A DNA stretch of 64,000 nt from Geothrix rubra (GTDB lineage Bacteria > Acidobacteriota > Holophagae > Holophagales > Holophagaceae), in NCBI RefSeq assembly GCF_030268065.1, contig NZ_BSDD01000003.1, forward strand, positions 434,001 through 498,000, written 5' to 3'. How positions within the stretch are numbered: the first letter of the stretch is position 1; each line of letters starts with the position of its first letter. The notes under the pieces are model-generated. The model had not been told where the DNA came from. It searched no databases and worked only from the letters and a program-made list of their open reading frames with translations. Positions 44,299-53,984 of the stretch are shown here, one piece after another. A program made the position numbers and the translations under genes.

Positions 44299-45885
44299 AT
44301 GGCCAGCACTCGGTTCCAGTTCCGTTCCCTCTCCGGCAAGGTGCTCGCCCTGGCCCTCCTGCCGGTGGGCCTGTTCCTGCTGTTCTTCGCGTTCTATGTG
44401 CTCCCGACGCTCCACCGGGCCGTGATGTCGGCCAAGCAGGAGGGCGTGAAACAGGTCGTGGAGAGCGCCCTCAGCCTGCTGGAGGAGCAGCAGGCCCAGG
44501 TCCAGGCCGGGAAGCGGTCCCTGGAGACCGCCCAGGCCCGGGGGAAGGAGATCATCGAGCACCTTCGGTACGACCAGACCAACTACCTCTGGATCCAGTC
44601 CCCCGGCCCCCGCATCGTGGCCCACGGGACCCACCCGGACTGGGACGGCAAGGCCACGGACGACCTGGGGGACCCGGTGTTCGTGAAGCTCTTCAGGGAC
44701 CTGGACCGGGTGGCCCAGCATCCGGAGGGCGGATTCCACAGCTACGAATTCACCAAGCCGGGCGAGCAGGGTCTCTTCCCCAAGGTCAGCTACGTGCGGA
44801 CCTTCGCCCCCTGGGGGTGGACCGTGGGCACCGGCGTCTACGTGGACGACGTGGACCGACAGGTGCGCACCATCGCCCTGGTGATGTTCGCGGGCATGCT
44901 CGCCGTGTCGGCCCTGGTGTACCTGCTGGCCAGGACCATGGCCCGGCGCATGGTCCGGCCCCTGCACCACCTGGTGGAGGGGCTCCGCCACAGCGACCTG
45001 TCCAGGCAGATCCGGGTCACCGTCGAGGACGAGGTGGGCGAGGCCGCCCGGGCCTTCAACGACTACAACGGCGGCATGCGGAAGACCGTCCTGGATGTGT
45101 CCGAATACGCCACCCGCGTGGCCTCCGGCAGCACGGAACTGGCGGCCTCCGCCGAGCAGATGTCCCAGGCCGTGGCCGAGATCGCCCGCGTGAGCGAGGA
45201 CCTGAAGACCGCCGGGGAGCAGGTCAGCGAGGCCATGCGGAGCCTCGGCACCAATGCCGACCGGGTGGCCGGCCGCACCCAGGAGGCCGAGACCCGCAGC
45301 CGGGACGTGGTCCAGGAGACGGACCGGAGCGCCGAGGCCGGCCAGGGCACCGCCCGGGGCATGGCCGACATCCAGCAGGTCACCGGCCAGATCGTCCAGG
45401 CCGTGTCGGTCATCCAGGAGATCGCCCGCCAGACCAACCTCCTCTCCCTCAACGCGGCCATCGAGGCGGCCAAGGCCGGCCAGCAGGGCAAGGGGTTCGC
45501 CGTGGTGGCCGAGGAGGTCCGGAAGCTCGCGGAGCGCTCCGCCACCGCCGCCCGGGAGATCGAGGCCCTCATCCTGCGGACCCAGGAGGTGGTCTCCGGC
45601 GGCGTCCAGAGCGTGGACGCCACCCTCGCCAGCCTGGAGGCCATCCGCGAGCGCATCGGCGGCATGGCCCAGAGCATCACGGAGATCGGCGGGCTCTCCC
45701 GCCAGCAGGCCGCCACGGGCCAGGAAGTGGCGGGGATGATGGCCCAGACCACCGGGCGTCTGGCCCAGAACGCCTCCGCCACCCACGAGCTGGCCTCCAC
45801 CGTCCACGAGATCGCCAAGACCTCCGACGAGCTGGCCCGGGTCGCCGAGGGCCTCCGCGCCGTGGTGCAGGGGTTCAAGCTGTAA
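44299..45885 (+). CDS. Methyl-accepting chemotaxis protein with Cache sensor
   Basis: 528 residues. Helix TM1 (about 15-37), a periplasmic single-Cache domain (NYLWIQSP, ...[14 protein letters not shown]) and TM2 (about 193-213) are followed by a HAMP domain and the cytoplasmic signalling region. The hairpin tip reads [20 protein letters not shown] and [17 protein letters not shown], both invariant in MCPs. The Cache motif is of the type that binds small carboxylates, but the ligand is unknown. The receptor should feed CheA and so the flagellar motor encoded at the window start. 222 bp of AT-rich sequence precede it. Confidence 0.95.
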   Translation: MASTRFQFRSLSGKVLALALLPVGLFLLFFAFYVLPTLHRAVMSAKQEGVKQVVESALSLLEEQQAQVQAGKRSLETAQARGKEIIEHLRYDQTNYLWIQSPGPRIVAHGTHPDWDGKATDDLGDPVFVKLFRDLDRVAQHPEGGFHSYEFTKPGEQGLFPKVSYVRTFAPWGWTVGTGVYVDDVDRQVRTIALVMFAGMLAVSALVYLLARTMARRMVRPLHHLVEGLRHSDLSRQIRVTVEDEVGEAARAFNDYNGGMRKTVLDVSEYATRVASGSTELAASAEQMSQAVAEIARVSEDLKTAGEQVSEAMRSLGTNADRVAGRTQEAETRSRDVVQETDRSAEAGQGTARGMADIQQVTGQIVQAVSVIQEIARQTNLLSLNAAIEAAKAGQQGKGFAVVAEEVRKLAERSATAAREIEALILRTQEVVSGGVQSVDATLASLEAIRERIGGMAQSITEIGGLSRQQAATGQEVAGMMAQTTGRLAQNASATHELASTVHEIAKTSDELARVAEGLRAVVQGFKL

Positions 45886-45943
45886 CCCGGGCCAGGTCGG
45901 AGGCATCCTCTGAGGAGCAGACACGCTCCCCCAGGGGTCCCCG

Positions 45944-47038
45944 ATGCGAAAAGCCGTCCTCATCCTTGGCATCCTCTCCGCAGGCATGCTCGTGGCCTGG
46001 TGCGGGCACGCCCTGGCGCCGGCCCTGGCGCGGCCCCGGCCCGTGGATCCCCGCGGCCCCCTGTACGAATGGGAGCAGGTCTCCATCCAGCGGTTCAAGG
46101 AGGCCGCCCCCAGCGTCGTGTACATCACCACCACGGAGGAGCGGGCCCGCGACTTCTTCGGCTTCGACGTGGTGGAGACCCCTGCCGGCGCCGGCACAGG
46201 CTTCATCTGGGATCCCCAGGGCCACGTGGTCACCAACTTCCATGTGATCCAGGGCGCCGCACGGGCCTACATCACCCTTGCCGACGGCAGCCAGCACGAG
46301 GCCACCTATGTCGGCGGCGCCCCGGACAAGGACCTGGCCGTGCTGCAGATCCTCAAGCCGCCCGCGAAGCTCCGCCCCATCCCCATCGGCACCAGCGCGG
46401 ACCTGCAGGTGGGCCAGGCGGTGCTCGCCATCGGCAATCCCTTCGGCCTGGATGCCACCCTCACCACGGGCGTCGTCTCCGCCCTGGGCCGGGAGATCCA
46501 GAGCGTGACGCGCCGCCGGATCTCCGGGGTCATCCAGACGGACGCCGCCATCAACCCGGGCAACAGCGGCGGCCCCCTGCTGGACAGCGCGGGCCGCCTC
46601 ATCGGCGTGAACACGGCCATCCAGAGCCCCAGCGGCGCCAGCGCCGGCATTGGCTTCGCCATGCCCGTGGACATCGTGAACCGGGTGGTGCCCCAGCTCA
46701 TCGCCCGGGGGCGCCTGGAGCGGCCGGATCTGGGCTTCGAGCCCCTCTCGCCCCGCATGGTGGAACGGGCCTTCGGGCCCCAGAAGGGCGTGATGGTGGG
46801 GAAGGTCTACCGGGGCGGCGCCGCGGCCCAGGCGGGCCTCCGGGGCGTGGGGGCCGAGGGCCGCCGCGTGTTCCCCGGCGACCTCATCCAGGCCGTGAAC
46901 GGCCGCCCCGTGGCCGACTGGGACGCCCTCCTGGACGCCATCGAGGCCCTGCCCCTGGGCAGCACGGCCCAGCTCGACCTCGAGCGGAACGGCCAGCGCC
47001 TCCGCGTGCCCATCCGGGTGGAGGCCGGGCGGGAGTGA
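45944..47038 (+). CDS. HtrA/DegP-like serine protease with PDZ domain
   Basis: 364 residues. An N-terminal signal or anchor (about 1-25) precedes the trypsin-like domain with His100 (NFHVI), Asp130 (KDLAV) and Ser208 (GNSGGPLL), the full triad. One C-terminal PDZ domain (about 270-355) contains GVMVGKVYRGGAAAQAGL and GDLIQAVNGRPVADWDAL. It is a periplasmic quality-control protease of the DegS/HtrA type with a single PDZ. It is convergent with the OmpA-like gene. Confidence 0.96.
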   Translation: MRKAVLILGILSAGMLVAWCGHALAPALARPRPVDPRGPLYEWEQVSIQRFKEAAPSVVYITTTEERARDFFGFDVVETPAGAGTGFIWDPQGHVVTNFHVIQGAARAYITLADGSQHEATYVGGAPDKDLAVLQILKPPAKLRPIPIGTSADLQVGQAVLAIGNPFGLDATLTTGVVSALGREIQSVTRRRISGVIQTDAAINPGNSGGPLLDSAGRLIGVNTAIQSPSGASAGIGFAMPVDIVNRVVPQLIARGRLERPDLGFEPLSPRMVERAFGPQKGVMVGKVYRGGAAAQAGLRGVGAEGRRVFPGDLIQAVNGRPVADWDALLDAIEALPLGSTAQLDLERNGQRLRVPIRVEAGRE

Positions 47039-47066
47039 GGGTCGCCCGGCGCTGCCAGAGCGGTGG

Positions 47067-47891
47067 CTAATCCCTGACCAGCTCGACCCGCCGGTTCCGG
47101 CCCTTGCCCTCCTCGGTGTCGTTGGAGGCCACGGGGGCCAGGGGGCCCACGCCGTACCCCTTCAGGCGGGCGGCGGCGATGCCGTGCTGGCTGACGAGGG
47201 CCTGCACCACGGCTTCGGCGCGGGCCTGGGAGAGCTTCAGGTTGGCTTCCAGGTTGCCCGTCATGTCGGTATGGCCGACCACCTTCAGCTTCAGGGCCGG
47301 AGACTGCCCGAGCAGCCGGGCGATCTCCGCGAGGGCGGGCCTGGACTCCGGCTTCACCTCGGCCCTGTTGGTGTCGAAGAAGATGCCGTAGACCGCCACA
47401 TGGCCGGTGGCGGCGAGGCCGCCCCCCAGGGCCGCGGCGTCGGCCACGATGTCCTGGGCCATGGCCTGCTTCTCGACGATGCGCAGCCAGATCGTGCCGT
47501 TCCCCCGCTCCGCCTGCACCCAGGCTTCCCGGCCGTCCTTGGTGATCTGGCCGTTCACCCACCAGTCCGCCCGCTTGTGGAGCACCTTGCCGCCGGCCTG
47601 GAGGATGGCGTTCTCGTAGTTCCGCACCACGGCGACCGCGGAGGGCTCGTTCTTCCGGTCGGCGAGGGTGTAGGTCAGGAACGTGAACTTCCCCTCGACG
47701 GGCACCTTCTCCCTGGGGTTCGTGGTCCAGAATTCATAGCGCCCGAAGGCTTCGGTCTTGCAGTCCCGGAGGGCGTAGCCCGGCATGCGGGTGGGAAAGA
47801 GGGGATGGTCCCGGCAGCCGGCCTTGTCGGCCTGGGCCAGGACCGGCAGCGCGGCGAGGAGGGTGGTGAGAAGAAGCGCGACTCGGCTCAT
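47067..47891 (-). CDS. OmpA-family protein
   Basis: 274 residues with a signal peptide (VALLLTTLLAALPVLAQA). The N-terminal half is a variable domain with two Cys (GCRDHP and LRDCKT). The C-terminal half is an OmpA-like peptidoglycan-binding domain: FDTNRAEVKPESRPALAEIA, LKVVGHTDMTGN, LSQARAEAVVQALV and GKGRNRRVELV. The Asp and Arg that bind diaminopimelate are present. It probably links the envelope to peptidoglycan. It may be co-transcribed with the gene at 47909. Confidence 0.93.
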   Translation of the reverse strand: MSRVALLLTTLLAALPVLAQADKAGCRDHPLFPTRMPGYALRDCKTEAFGRYEFWTTNPREKVPVEGKFTFLTYTLADRKNEPSAVAVVRNYENAILQAGGKVLHKRADWWVNGQITKDGREAWVQAERGNGTIWLRIVEKQAMAQDIVADAAALGGGLAATGHVAVYGIFFDTNRAEVKPESRPALAEIARLLGQSPALKLKVVGHTDMTGNLEANLKLSQARAEAVVQALVSQHGIAAARLKGYGVGPLAPVASNDTEEGKGRNRRVELVRD

Positions 47892-47908
47892 GGCGGATCC
47901 TTTCGGGG

Positions 47909-48577
47909 CTAGAAGCGGTACCTGGCCAGGTTCTCGAAGGTCTCCCGGGCCGCGGCGAGGGCCGCCTCCGCGCTCATGTCGCCTTCGATCTTCACGGTGA
48001 TGCGCGTGCTGTCCGTGTGGGCCACCCCCACGAGGCGGACGACGGGGATGGGGGGCGGCTCCTTCCGGTGGTCGGCCACGCCGCCCCAGGGGCAGCGGCG
48101 GGTCCGGGTGGAGAGGATGACCGTGCCGCCCGCCACCTGCTCGAGGCGGACGGAATCACCCTGGGCGGGGTTTCCCGCCTTGCCCCGCCGGCGCTCCACC
48201 TCGCCCTTCTCGTTCTCGATCACCTGCTGCTCGAAGCCGGCCACCTGCATCTGGAGCAGCTGCACCCCCTCGCCTGAGTAGTGCTGGAGCTCCAGGCTCC
48301 ACTTCGCCGGGAACTTCTCCGTGAGGCAGGGGTGCGGGAAGGGCAGGTCGGCGGTCCCGCCGCCCAGGGCCATGGGGCCCTGACCCTGGTAGCTCCCGGT
48401 CGTGCGCACCGCGCCCTTCGGTGCCAGCGCCGCGATCACCGGAGGACAGGGCGGGGCCTTCGACCGCGCCGGGAACGCGGCCCCCAGGAGCGCGAGGCAG
48501 ACCAGCAGGATCCGCCAGGCCGACCCCCCGCCGGTGTCCCTCTGCATGGCGGGAAGATCGAATCTCCTGAAACGCAT
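47909..48577 (-). CDS. Secreted protein of unknown function
   Basis: 222 residues. The N-terminal part is arginine-rich followed by a signal sequence (WRILLVCLALLGAAFPARS). The mature part has four or more Cys, VIENEKGEVERRRGKAGN and TDSTRITVKIEGDMSAEAALAAARETFENL. No family was recognised. ATG 48577 has GGAGGG upstream; ATG 48547 is the alternative and gives a more typical signal peptide. It lies 17 bp before the OmpA-like gene on the same strand. Confidence 0.6.
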   Translation of the reverse strand: MRFRRFDLPAMQRDTGGGSAWRILLVCLALLGAAFPARSKAPPCPPVIAALAPKGAVRTTGSYQGQGPMALGGGTADLPFPHPCLTEKFPAKWSLELQHYSGEGVQLLQMQVAGFEQQVIENEKGEVERRRGKAGNPAQGDSVRLEQVAGGTVILSTRTRRCPWGGVADHRKEPPPIPVVRLVGVAHTDSTRITVKIEGDMSAEAALAAARETFENLARYRF

Positions 48578-48766
48578 GGCACCCTCCGCGGGGAAGCCGG
48601 GCCATCAAAGATGAGCTCAGGATCCCCATTCAAGACCCGCGGGCTACTCGGATCAAGCGGAAGTTGGGCCGCCGGCGCACCCGTAGCGCCGGGTCAGGCT
48701 GAGGGTGAGTCCGGGGCCGGGGAGCGTGCCCTTCCCCGTCGATGCCTTGTCCTGCGGGGCCGGGCC

Positions 48767-49576
48767 TCAGCCCTGGATCCACACCGGCTCGAGGCCCAGC
48801 AGCTTGCCCACGGCCTCGCGGCCGCGGGGGCCGGGATCCACGGTGAAGTCGTTCACCCAGGCGTTCACGTAGCGGCCCACCATCTCGCGGTCCATGCCGC
48901 GGCCGAAGGACTGGCTGTAGTCCACGCTCTCCCAGTGCCGGGCCCGGGCCAGCTCCACGCTCTTCCGCATGAGGATGGCGAAGCGCTGCTTCACCTCCGC
49001 GGGCAGGTCCTTCCGGATGGCGTTGCCGCCCATGGGTAGGGGCAGGTCGAAGGCCCGCTTCCACCAGTCGCCCAGGTCCGCCACCAGGTGCAGCCCGGCG
49101 TCCTGGTACATGAGCTGGCTCTCGTGGATGAGCAGGCCCGCCTCGAAGCGCCCCGCCGCCACGGCGGGCATGATCTCGTCGAAGGGCACCAGGTGCACCC
49201 GGGGCTCGAAGCCCAGGGCGGTGCACCACTTCCGCATCGACAGGTAGGCGCTCGTCCGCTTGCCGGGGATGGCGACCAGCACGTCCTTCAGGGCCGCGGG
49301 CTGCAGGGGCACACGGCTCACCACCAGGGGGCCCGTGCCCTCTTGGATGCTCGACCCCGCCGTCAGCAGGTCGTAGCGGTCCTTCAGCTCCGGGTAGGCC
49401 CCGAAGCTGATGGCCGTCACGTCGTACTTCGCCTCGAGAGCCTCCGCGTTCAGCCGCTCGATGTCCTTGCGGACGAACGCGATCTCGAAGTCCTCGGGGT
49501 CCAGCCACCCCAGCGCCAGGGGGGCCATCATGTAGGCGTCGTCGGAATCCGGGCTGTGGGCGATGGTGAATCTCAT
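48767..49576 (-). CDS. mqnD: 1,4-dihydroxy-6-naphthoate synthase (MqnD), futalosine pathway
   Basis: 269 residues, similar to the Thermus MqnD: the start is FTIAHSPDSDDAYM (SPCPNDTF in Thermus), followed by AISFGAYPELKDRY, GTGPLVVSR, PGKRTSAY, FEAGLLIHESQLMY (with the catalytic His of IHES), DLGDWWKRAFDLPLP and YVNAWVNDFTVDPGPRGREAV. The enzyme performs the last dedicated step of the futalosine route to menaquinone, which suggests menaquinone-based respiration. GGAGGCGAGG lies before the ATG. A structured element begins 32 bp upstream. Confidence 0.87.
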   Translation of the reverse strand: MRFTIAHSPDSDDAYMMAPLALGWLDPEDFEIAFVRKDIERLNAEALEAKYDVTAISFGAYPELKDRYDLLTAGSSIQEGTGPLVVSRVPLQPAALKDVLVAIPGKRTSAYLSMRKWCTALGFEPRVHLVPFDEIMPAVAAGRFEAGLLIHESQLMYQDAGLHLVADLGDWWKRAFDLPLPMGGNAIRKDLPAEVKQRFAILMRKSVELARARHWESVDYSQSFGRGMDREMVGRYVNAWVNDFTVDPGPRGREAVGKLLGLEPVWIQG

Positions 49577-49607
49577 GGCGAACCTCGCCTCCAGTTCACC
49601 ACAGTTC

Positions 49608-49973
49608 AGAGTGCCCAACAAAACCCCAACCAGGCCGCGAGAAAGTCAGGTGGGATGCACCGCAAGGAAGGGCCCGCAGGGCGATGCGGGACATCGTTCA
49701 AGGGCCGTGACGCCGCGGGGCGCCCACCTGGCTTTCTCCCTCCGGGCGAGGGCCGGCGGGGAGGCTCCACCTCCGCGAGCTTGCGAGCGGGAGGGCCCTG
49801 CGAGGCAGGGCCCGTCAGGTGGAGGGCGATGCCGCTACGCCCTCCGTCTGACGGCACGCTTTGCGTGCCTCCCACTCGCCCGCGGCTCGTGGAGCCGGAG
49901 CCTCCCTCGCGTTCCTCGCCTCGCTCGCCCGGCGGCCCTCGCGATGCCGCGTGGGGGTTTTGTTGGGCACTCT
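49608..49973. repeat. Structured inverted-repeat element, copy B (366 bp)
   Basis: Bounded by perfect 20-bp terminal inverted repeats (AGAGTGCCCAACAAAACCCC at 49608-49627, complement at 49954-49973). AGAAAGTCAGGTGGG (49640-49654) pairs with CCCACCTGGCTTTCT (49723-49737) with one G-T pair, enclosing a 62-nt core (49661-49722) homologous to copy A: GCAAGGAAG, GGGCGATG, CATCGTTC, GTGACGCCGC. The right half holds more hairpins: GGGCCCTGC-GAG-GCAGGGCCC (49793-49813) and GGCACGC-TTT-GCGTGCC. The right terminal repeat ends in the first base of the TPR gene stop codon. No coding capacity is apparent. Confidence 0.82.
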
Positions 49974-50494
49974 TAGCCGATGGCCTCGGGATCCTTCGGC
50001 GCCAGCTTCCCCTTCACCCGCTCCACGGCCCGGACGGCCAGGGTATAGCGGGGGTTCTCGTCCAGGGCCTTCCGGTAGTGCTCCAGGGCCAGGTCGAACT
50101 GACCCTTCGCCTCGAAGACCCGGCCCAGGTTGAAGTGGGGGAAGCAGTAGCTCTCGTAGCGCTGGGCCTTGAGGGCCATGCGCAGCCAGGGGATGGCGTC
50201 GTCGGGCTCGCCCTGCTCCAGGTAGTAGGCGCCGATGTCGTTGTAGGGGTTGCCGAACTCGGGATCCAGGTCGATGGCCCGGTGGCAGTCCTCGATGGCG
50301 GCGGCGTAGTCCTTCTCGGAGGACCGGGCCCAGCCGCGGAAGGTGTAGGCCTCGGCGGTGGGGTGGATCTCCAGGGAGCGCGTGTAGAGGGCGACGGCCT
50401 TCTCGATCTCGCCCTTCATGTGGAGCTGGTAGGCCTTGCTCACCCACTCCATGGCTTCCTGCCGCTTGTCCTGGCCTTCCCGTTCCTCGTTCAT
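49973..50494 (-). CDS. TPR-repeat protein
   Basis: 173 residues, made up of about four TPR helical pairs (AYQLHMKGEIEKAVALYTRSL, AYTFRGWARSSEKDYAAAIE, AYYLEQGEPDDAIPWLRMAL, LGRVFEAKGQFDLALEHYRKAL). No signal peptide is seen, so it is a cytoplasmic adaptor or scaffold. The frame ends at the TIR of element B. It is divergent from the larger TPR gene at 50605. Confidence 0.85.
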   Translation of the reverse strand: MNEEREGQDKRQEAMEWVSKAYQLHMKGEIEKAVALYTRSLEIHPTAEAYTFRGWARSSEKDYAAAIEDCHRAIDLDPEFGNPYNDIGAYYLEQGEPDDAIPWLRMALKAQRYESYCFPHFNLGRVFEAKGQFDLALEHYRKALDENPRYTLAVRAVERVKGKLAPKDPEAIG

Positions 50495-50604
50495 GGCGCA
50501 CCCTCGAGGCTCCCCAGCATACGGCCATCGGGCCCCCGGGGGGACAGGGCCGGGAAAATCCCGCTCAATCCCCCCGGCGGGGCGATCCCTCCTATCCTGG
50601 TGCC

Positions 50605-52461
50605 ATGGTCAGCGAAACCCCCGGTTCCTATTGCCAGAACTGCCTCACCTGGAACACCGGGGACCGGGAGACCTGCCGGAAGTGCGGGACCCGCCTGCTC
50701 ATCCTCGCCGGCGACCAGACCTGGGAGGACGAGCCCGAGGAGGCCGAGGAGGGCGAGGACCTGGAGGAGCACCTCCTGGAGCGCATCACCGCCCTGGAGG
50801 AGACCCTCCGCCGGGTGGAGACCTACCTGGAGACCGTGTCCGACCAGCTGGGCAAGCTGGAGCGCAGCGAGGTGATGCTCCGCAACGGCCTCATGGCCCT
50901 GGTGCAGGAGATGGAGCAGAACCGCCAGCTGGATGCCCACAGCTTCTCGGAGCGCTGGGAGCACCTGGTGGAGGACAACCTGCACCTCATCGGGGCCCGG
51001 GAGCTGTTCACCCGCTACCGGGCGCGCATCCTGCCCATCGCCCGGCCCAAGTCCATGTCCCAGCTCAAGCGGGCCCTGCTCGAAACCACGGCCCTGCTGG
51101 AATCCGGCAGCCTGCCCGAGGCCGCCCAGCGCCTGGGCCAGGTGCTGCCCCTGGATCCCAAGAACTACGAGCTGATCTTCACCGTGGCCTCCCTCCATGA
51201 GGCGGCCCAGAACTTCGAGGAGGCGGAGGTCCTCGCCCGCCGGGCCGTGGGCCTGAGCCCCCGGCACTTCGAGGCGTGGATGCTCCTGGCCAAGCTGCTC
51301 CAGGAACTGCCCGAGCACGCCGACCAGGCCATCGAGGCCCTCCACCAGGCGGCCGACATCCGGCCGGAGGATCCCGAGCCCCGCATGATGCTCGCCGAGC
51401 TGCTGCTGGACCAGGAGGACCTCCAGGGGGCCCTGGAGGCGGCCCAGGAGGCCGTGAACCGGCGCAAGGACGGCGAGACCCTGCTGCTCCTGGGCCAGGT
51501 CCACCTGAGCCGCGGCGACGGCGCCCAGGCCGTGCCGGCCCTCAAGGACGCCAGCGCCTTCCTGCCGGGCGACCTGCACGTGCGGGAGGCCCTGGCCGAG
51601 GCCTACCTCCTGCTGGAAGAGCGGGCCAAGGCCTTCGCCATCCTCCAGGAGCTGCTGAACCAGAACCCGGGCGACCCCCAGCTCCTGCTGCTCCTGGACG
51701 CCGAGGACCATCTCCAGCTCCGGGAGGCCCGGGACGGCAAGCCCGCCACCCACCACCTGCTGGACGAGGCGGAGGACCTGCTGGACGCGGACCAGCCGGA
51801 GGCAGCCGAGGCCCTGCTGAAGCGGGTCCGCCGCAAGGGCCGCAGCCAGCGCTCCGAATGGCTGGAGCTGCGCCTGGCCTTCGGCCGGGATCCCGAGAAG
51901 CAGATGAAGGCGGCCCTGGATTTCGCCTGCTCCGACCGCCACCCCCGCCTCTGCTTCCTGGCCCTGCGCCTGGCCCTGGAGCACCTGATGGAGCGCAAGC
52001 GGGAGGTCGAGATCGCCCGGGCCCTCGACGCCTTCCTCACCCGCCACCCCAAGAGCTCCGGCGCCTGGGAGGCCGCCCTCATGCGCCAGGCCTACCGGCT
52101 CATGAACGGGCAGGCCACCGAGCAGGACCTGGTGGAGGTCCAGCGCCTCCACGCCCACCCCCTGCCGGGCCTGGAGCCCCGGGCCCGGACCCTGCTCGGC
52201 CAGTACCTCCTGGCCCTCAAGCACCACCAGGCCGTGCTGGACCTCCTCGATCCCATCCTGGAGCGGGAGCCCACCCTCGTGAACCACTTCCAGCTCGGGG
52301 CCGCCCTCGCGGGCCTGGGCGAGCGGGAGGAGGCCCGGGCCCTCCTCCAGGCGGGCCTCGACGCGGATCCCGGCGACCTCAACGAGGGCCAGGCCAAGGG
52401 CGTCCAGGGCCAGATCCGCACCCTGCTGGAGGAACTCGAGGCGGAGGCCCCCCGCGCGTGA
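50605..52461 (+). CDS. Zinc-ribbon TPR protein
   Basis: 618 residues. A short zinc ribbon at the N-terminus (CQNC ... CRKC, residues 10-27) is followed by an acidic coiled coil (about 40-110), then about twelve TPR-like repeats up to the C-terminus (for example AQRLGQVLPLDPKNYELI, AEVLARRAVGLSPRHFEAW). No membrane segment. It may be a scaffold protein; it stands immediately before the suf promoter but is not obviously related to it. Confidence 0.83.
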   Translation: MVSETPGSYCQNCLTWNTGDRETCRKCGTRLLILAGDQTWEDEPEEAEEGEDLEEHLLERITALEETLRRVETYLETVSDQLGKLERSEVMLRNGLMALVQEMEQNRQLDAHSFSERWEHLVEDNLHLIGARELFTRYRARILPIARPKSMSQLKRALLETTALLESGSLPEAAQRLGQVLPLDPKNYELIFTVASLHEAAQNFEEAEVLARRAVGLSPRHFEAWMLLAKLLQELPEHADQAIEALHQAADIRPEDPEPRMMLAELLLDQEDLQGALEAAQEAVNRRKDGETLLLLGQVHLSRGDGAQAVPALKDASAFLPGDLHVREALAEAYLLLEERAKAFAILQELLNQNPGDPQLLLLLDAEDHLQLREARDGKPATHHLLDEAEDLLDADQPEAAEALLKRVRRKGRSQRSEWLELRLAFGRDPEKQMKAALDFACSDRHPRLCFLALRLALEHLMERKREVEIARALDAFLTRHPKSSGAWEAALMRQAYRLMNGQATEQDLVEVQRLHAHPLPGLEPRARTLLGQYLLALKHHQAVLDLLDPILEREPTLVNHFQLGAALAGLGEREEARALLQAGLDADPGDLNEGQAKGVQGQIRTLLEELEAEAPRA

Positions 52462-52481
52462 CCGGGATCACCTCCCGGCCT

Positions 52482-52515
52482 ATTAAGTTGACAATTTTGG
52501 TCGGGATTCCAGAAT
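52482..52515 (+). promoter_or_regulatory. suf promoter with IscR/Rrf2-like box
   Basis: TTGACA (52488-52493) and CAGAAT (52510-52515) are spaced 16 bp. The motif AAGTTGAC-AATTTT-GGTCGGGAT (52485-52507, shown in pieces) closely resembles the E. coli IscR type-1 site (AGTTGACC-AATTT-ACTCGGGA) and covers the -35 and spacer. It lies 22 bp before the sufB start. This suggests iron-sulfur-dependent repression by an Rrf2-family regulator encoded elsewhere. Confidence 0.55.
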
Positions 52516-52536
52516 GGAACGACGTGGGAGCGGACG

Positions 52537-53976
52537 ATGAACTCGACCTTCAATGTGGTCACCAGCCAGGAATACAAGTACGGCTTCGTGACGGACATCG
52601 AGGCCGACAGCGTCGCCCCCGGCCTCAGCGAGGAGGTCATCCGCTTCATCTCGGCCAAGAAGGGCGAGCCCGACTGGCTGCTGGACTTCCGCCTCAAGGC
52701 CTACCGCCACTGGCTGACCATGGCCGAGCCCGACTGGGCCAAGGTGGCGTATCCGAAGCCCGACTTCCAGAAGATCGTCTACTACAGCGCGCCCAGGGCC
52801 AAAGCCCCCAAGTACGCCTCCATGGACGAGGTGGATCCTGAGCTGAGGCGCACCTTCGAGAAGCTGGGCGTCCCCATCCACGAGCAGGCCGCCCTCGCGG
52901 GCGTGGCGGTGGACGTGGTCTTCGACTCTGTGAGCGTGACCACCACCTACAAGGAGAAGCTGAAGGCCGTCGGCATCATCTTCTGCAGCTTCAGCGAGGC
53001 GGTGAAGGAGCATCCCGACCTCGTGAAGAAGTACCTGGGCAGCGTGGTGCCCTACTCGGACAACTTCTACGCGGCCCTCAACAGCGCCGTGTTCACGGAC
53101 GGCAGCTTCGTGTTCATCCCCAAGGGGGTGGCCTGCCCCATGGACCTGAGCACCTACTTCCGGATCAACAACAAGGAGTCGGGGCAGTTCGAGCGCACCC
53201 TCATCGTCGCCGAGGAGGGGGCCAGCGTGAGCTACCTGGAGGGCTGCACGGCCCCCCAGTTCGACACCAACCAGCTGCACGCGGCCGTGGTGGAGCTGGT
53301 GGCCCTGGACCACGCCTCCATCAAGTACAGCACCGTGCAGAACTGGTACGCCGGCGACAAGGACGGGGTGGGCGGCATCTTCAACTTCGTCACCAAGCGC
53401 GGCCTCTGCAAGGGCCGGGCCTCGCACATCAGCTGGACCCAGGTGGAGACGGGCAGCGCCATCACCTGGAAGTACCCCAGCTGCATCCTGCTCGGCGACG
53501 ACAGCATCGGCGAGTTCTACTCCGTGGCCCTCACCAATCACAAGCAGCAGGCCGACACCGGCACCAAGATGGTGCACATCGGCCGGAACACGAAGAGCAC
53601 CATCGTCAGCAAGGGCATCAGCGCCGGGGACAGTTCCAACAGCTACCGCGGCCTCGTGAAGGTGCAGCCGAAGGCCGAGGGCGCCCGGAACTTCAGCCAG
53701 TGCGATTCCATGCTCATCGGGCAGACCTGCAGCGCCAGCACCTTCCCCTACATCGAGGTGCAGAACCGCAGCGCCCGGGTGGAGCACGAGGCCACCACCA
53801 GCAAGATCGGCGAGGAGCAGCTGCTCTACTTCCAGCAGCGCGGCATCCCCGCCGAGGAAGCCATCAGCATGATCATCAACGGCTTCTGCAAGGACGTCTT
53901 CCGCGAGCTCCCCATGGAGTTCGCCGTCGAAGCCACCAAGCTGCTCTCCCTGAAACTCGAAGGAAGCGTGGGCTGA
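52537..53976 (+). CDS. sufB: Fe-S cluster scaffold SufB
   Basis: 479 residues, normal for SufB. It shows the beta-helix core and C-terminal helical part: [94 protein letters not shown], and [20 protein letters not shown]. The conserved Cys of the acceptor site is in NFSQCDS. With SufC and SufD it forms the scaffold on which the cluster is built. GGGAGCGG precedes the ATG. First gene of the suf operon; an intergenic palindrome separates it from sufC. Confidence 0.98.
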   Translation: MNSTFNVVTSQEYKYGFVTDIEADSVAPGLSEEVIRFISAKKGEPDWLLDFRLKAYRHWLTMAEPDWAKVAYPKPDFQKIVYYSAPRAKAPKYASMDEVDPELRRTFEKLGVPIHEQAALAGVAVDVVFDSVSVTTTYKEKLKAVGIIFCSFSEAVKEHPDLVKKYLGSVVPYSDNFYAALNSAVFTDGSFVFIPKGVACPMDLSTYFRINNKESGQFERTLIVAEEGASVSYLEGCTAPQFDTNQLHAAVVELVALDHASIKYSTVQNWYAGDKDGVGGIFNFVTKRGLCKGRASHISWTQVETGSAITWKYPSCILLGDDSIGEFYSVALTNHKQQADTGTKMVHIGRNTKSTIVSKGISAGDSSNSYRGLVKVQPKAEGARNFSQCDSMLIGQTCSASTFPYIEVQNRSARVEHEATTSKIGEEQLLYFQQRGIPAEEAISMIINGFCKDVFRELPMEFAVEATKLLSLKLEGSVG

Positions 53977-53984
53977 AGAACAAT

